Shown piece after piece: positions 7,467 through 7,515 of a stretch of 7,515 nucleotides of DNA. The translations under genes and the position numbers were made by a program. This DNA is from an uncultured Pseudomonadota bacterium. GTDB taxonomy: Bacteria; Pseudomonadota; Gammaproteobacteria; Burkholderiales; Eutrophovitaceae. The notes under the pieces were generated by a model that made no database searches, was not told where the DNA came from, and saw nothing but the letters and a program-made list of their open reading frames with translations. Each line of letters begins with the position of its first letter. Position 1 is the stretch's first letter. The DNA lies in assembly GCA_913057845.1 (NCBI GenBank), contig CAJXPC010000074.1:1-7515 (forward strand), written 5' to 3'.

Positions 7467-7515
7467 CTGTCTCTTATACACATCTCCGAGCCCACGAGAC
7501 CTCTCTACATCTCGT
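7467..7515 (-). other. Illumina Nextera i7-side adapter, reverse orientation (library artefact)
   Basis: Not genomic DNA. It is the reverse complement of 1-48 plus one further P7 base: mosaic end (7467-7485), adapter stem (7486-7500, ccgagcccacgagac), index (7501-7508, ctctctac) and the start of P7 (7509-7515, atctcgt). The genuine insert ends at 7466, inside sucA. Read in the sucA frame it gives the peptide SLIHISEPTRPLYIS, a well-known contaminant string in predicted protein sets. Confidence 0.98.

Overview
The window is a metagenome- or genome-assembly contig carrying a chromosomal tricarboxylic-acid-cycle cluster, entirely on the + strand: 3'-part of sdhC, then sdhD, sdhA, sdhB, sdhE, gltA and the 5' ~95% of sucA. 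The biological sequence is only 49..7466. Positions 1..48 and 7467..7515 are Illumina Nextera (Tn5 tagmentation) i7-side adapter, in inverted orientation, including the same 8-base index at both ends. They are library artefacts, not DNA of the organism.

Organism: a bacterium, most likely a betaproteobacterium (Burkholderiales/Nitrosomonadales-like, i.e. the beta branch within Gammaproteobacteria in newer taxonomy). The reasons are the gene order sdhC-D-A-B-E-gltA-sucA, with the FAD-assembly factor sdhE between sdhB and gltA, and the protein 'dialect': the SucA N-terminus with SYLFG.NA..VEELY, the SdhB C-terminus with DNLEDPYRLFRCH.IMNCVDVCPKG, and SdhC with HHF.AGIRFLLLDLH. GC content in lines counted by eye is in the mid-40s percent, low for cultured Burkholderiales and more like streamlined or aquatic members. 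Genus cannot be assigned from the window.

Layout: 49..273 sdhC (5' end lost at the adapter junction); 267..614 sdhD, overlapping sdhC by 7 nt; 615..2381 sdhA, starting on the base after the sdhD stop; 34-nt gap; 2416..3111 sdhB; 10-nt gap; 3122..3352 sdhE; a 79-nt AT-rich gap with a short palindrome and a possible weak promoter; 3432..4727 gltA; 45-nt gap; 4773..7466 sucA (3' end lost at the adapter junction). There is no gene-free stretch over 300 bases.

Together: SdhC/SdhD anchor the SdhA flavoprotein and SdhB iron-sulfur subunit (complex II) in the inner membrane; SdhE helps attach FAD covalently to SdhA; GltA makes citrate; SucA is the E1 of 2-oxoglutarate dehydrogenase. In relatives the E2 (sucB/odhB) and E3 (lpdA) genes normally follow, but they lie beyond the contig end. 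All checked catalytic, heme-ligand and cluster-ligand residues are present. I find no mobile element, RNA gene, CRISPR array or undescribed system; the most notable signal is the adapter contamination and the chimeric reading frames it creates.
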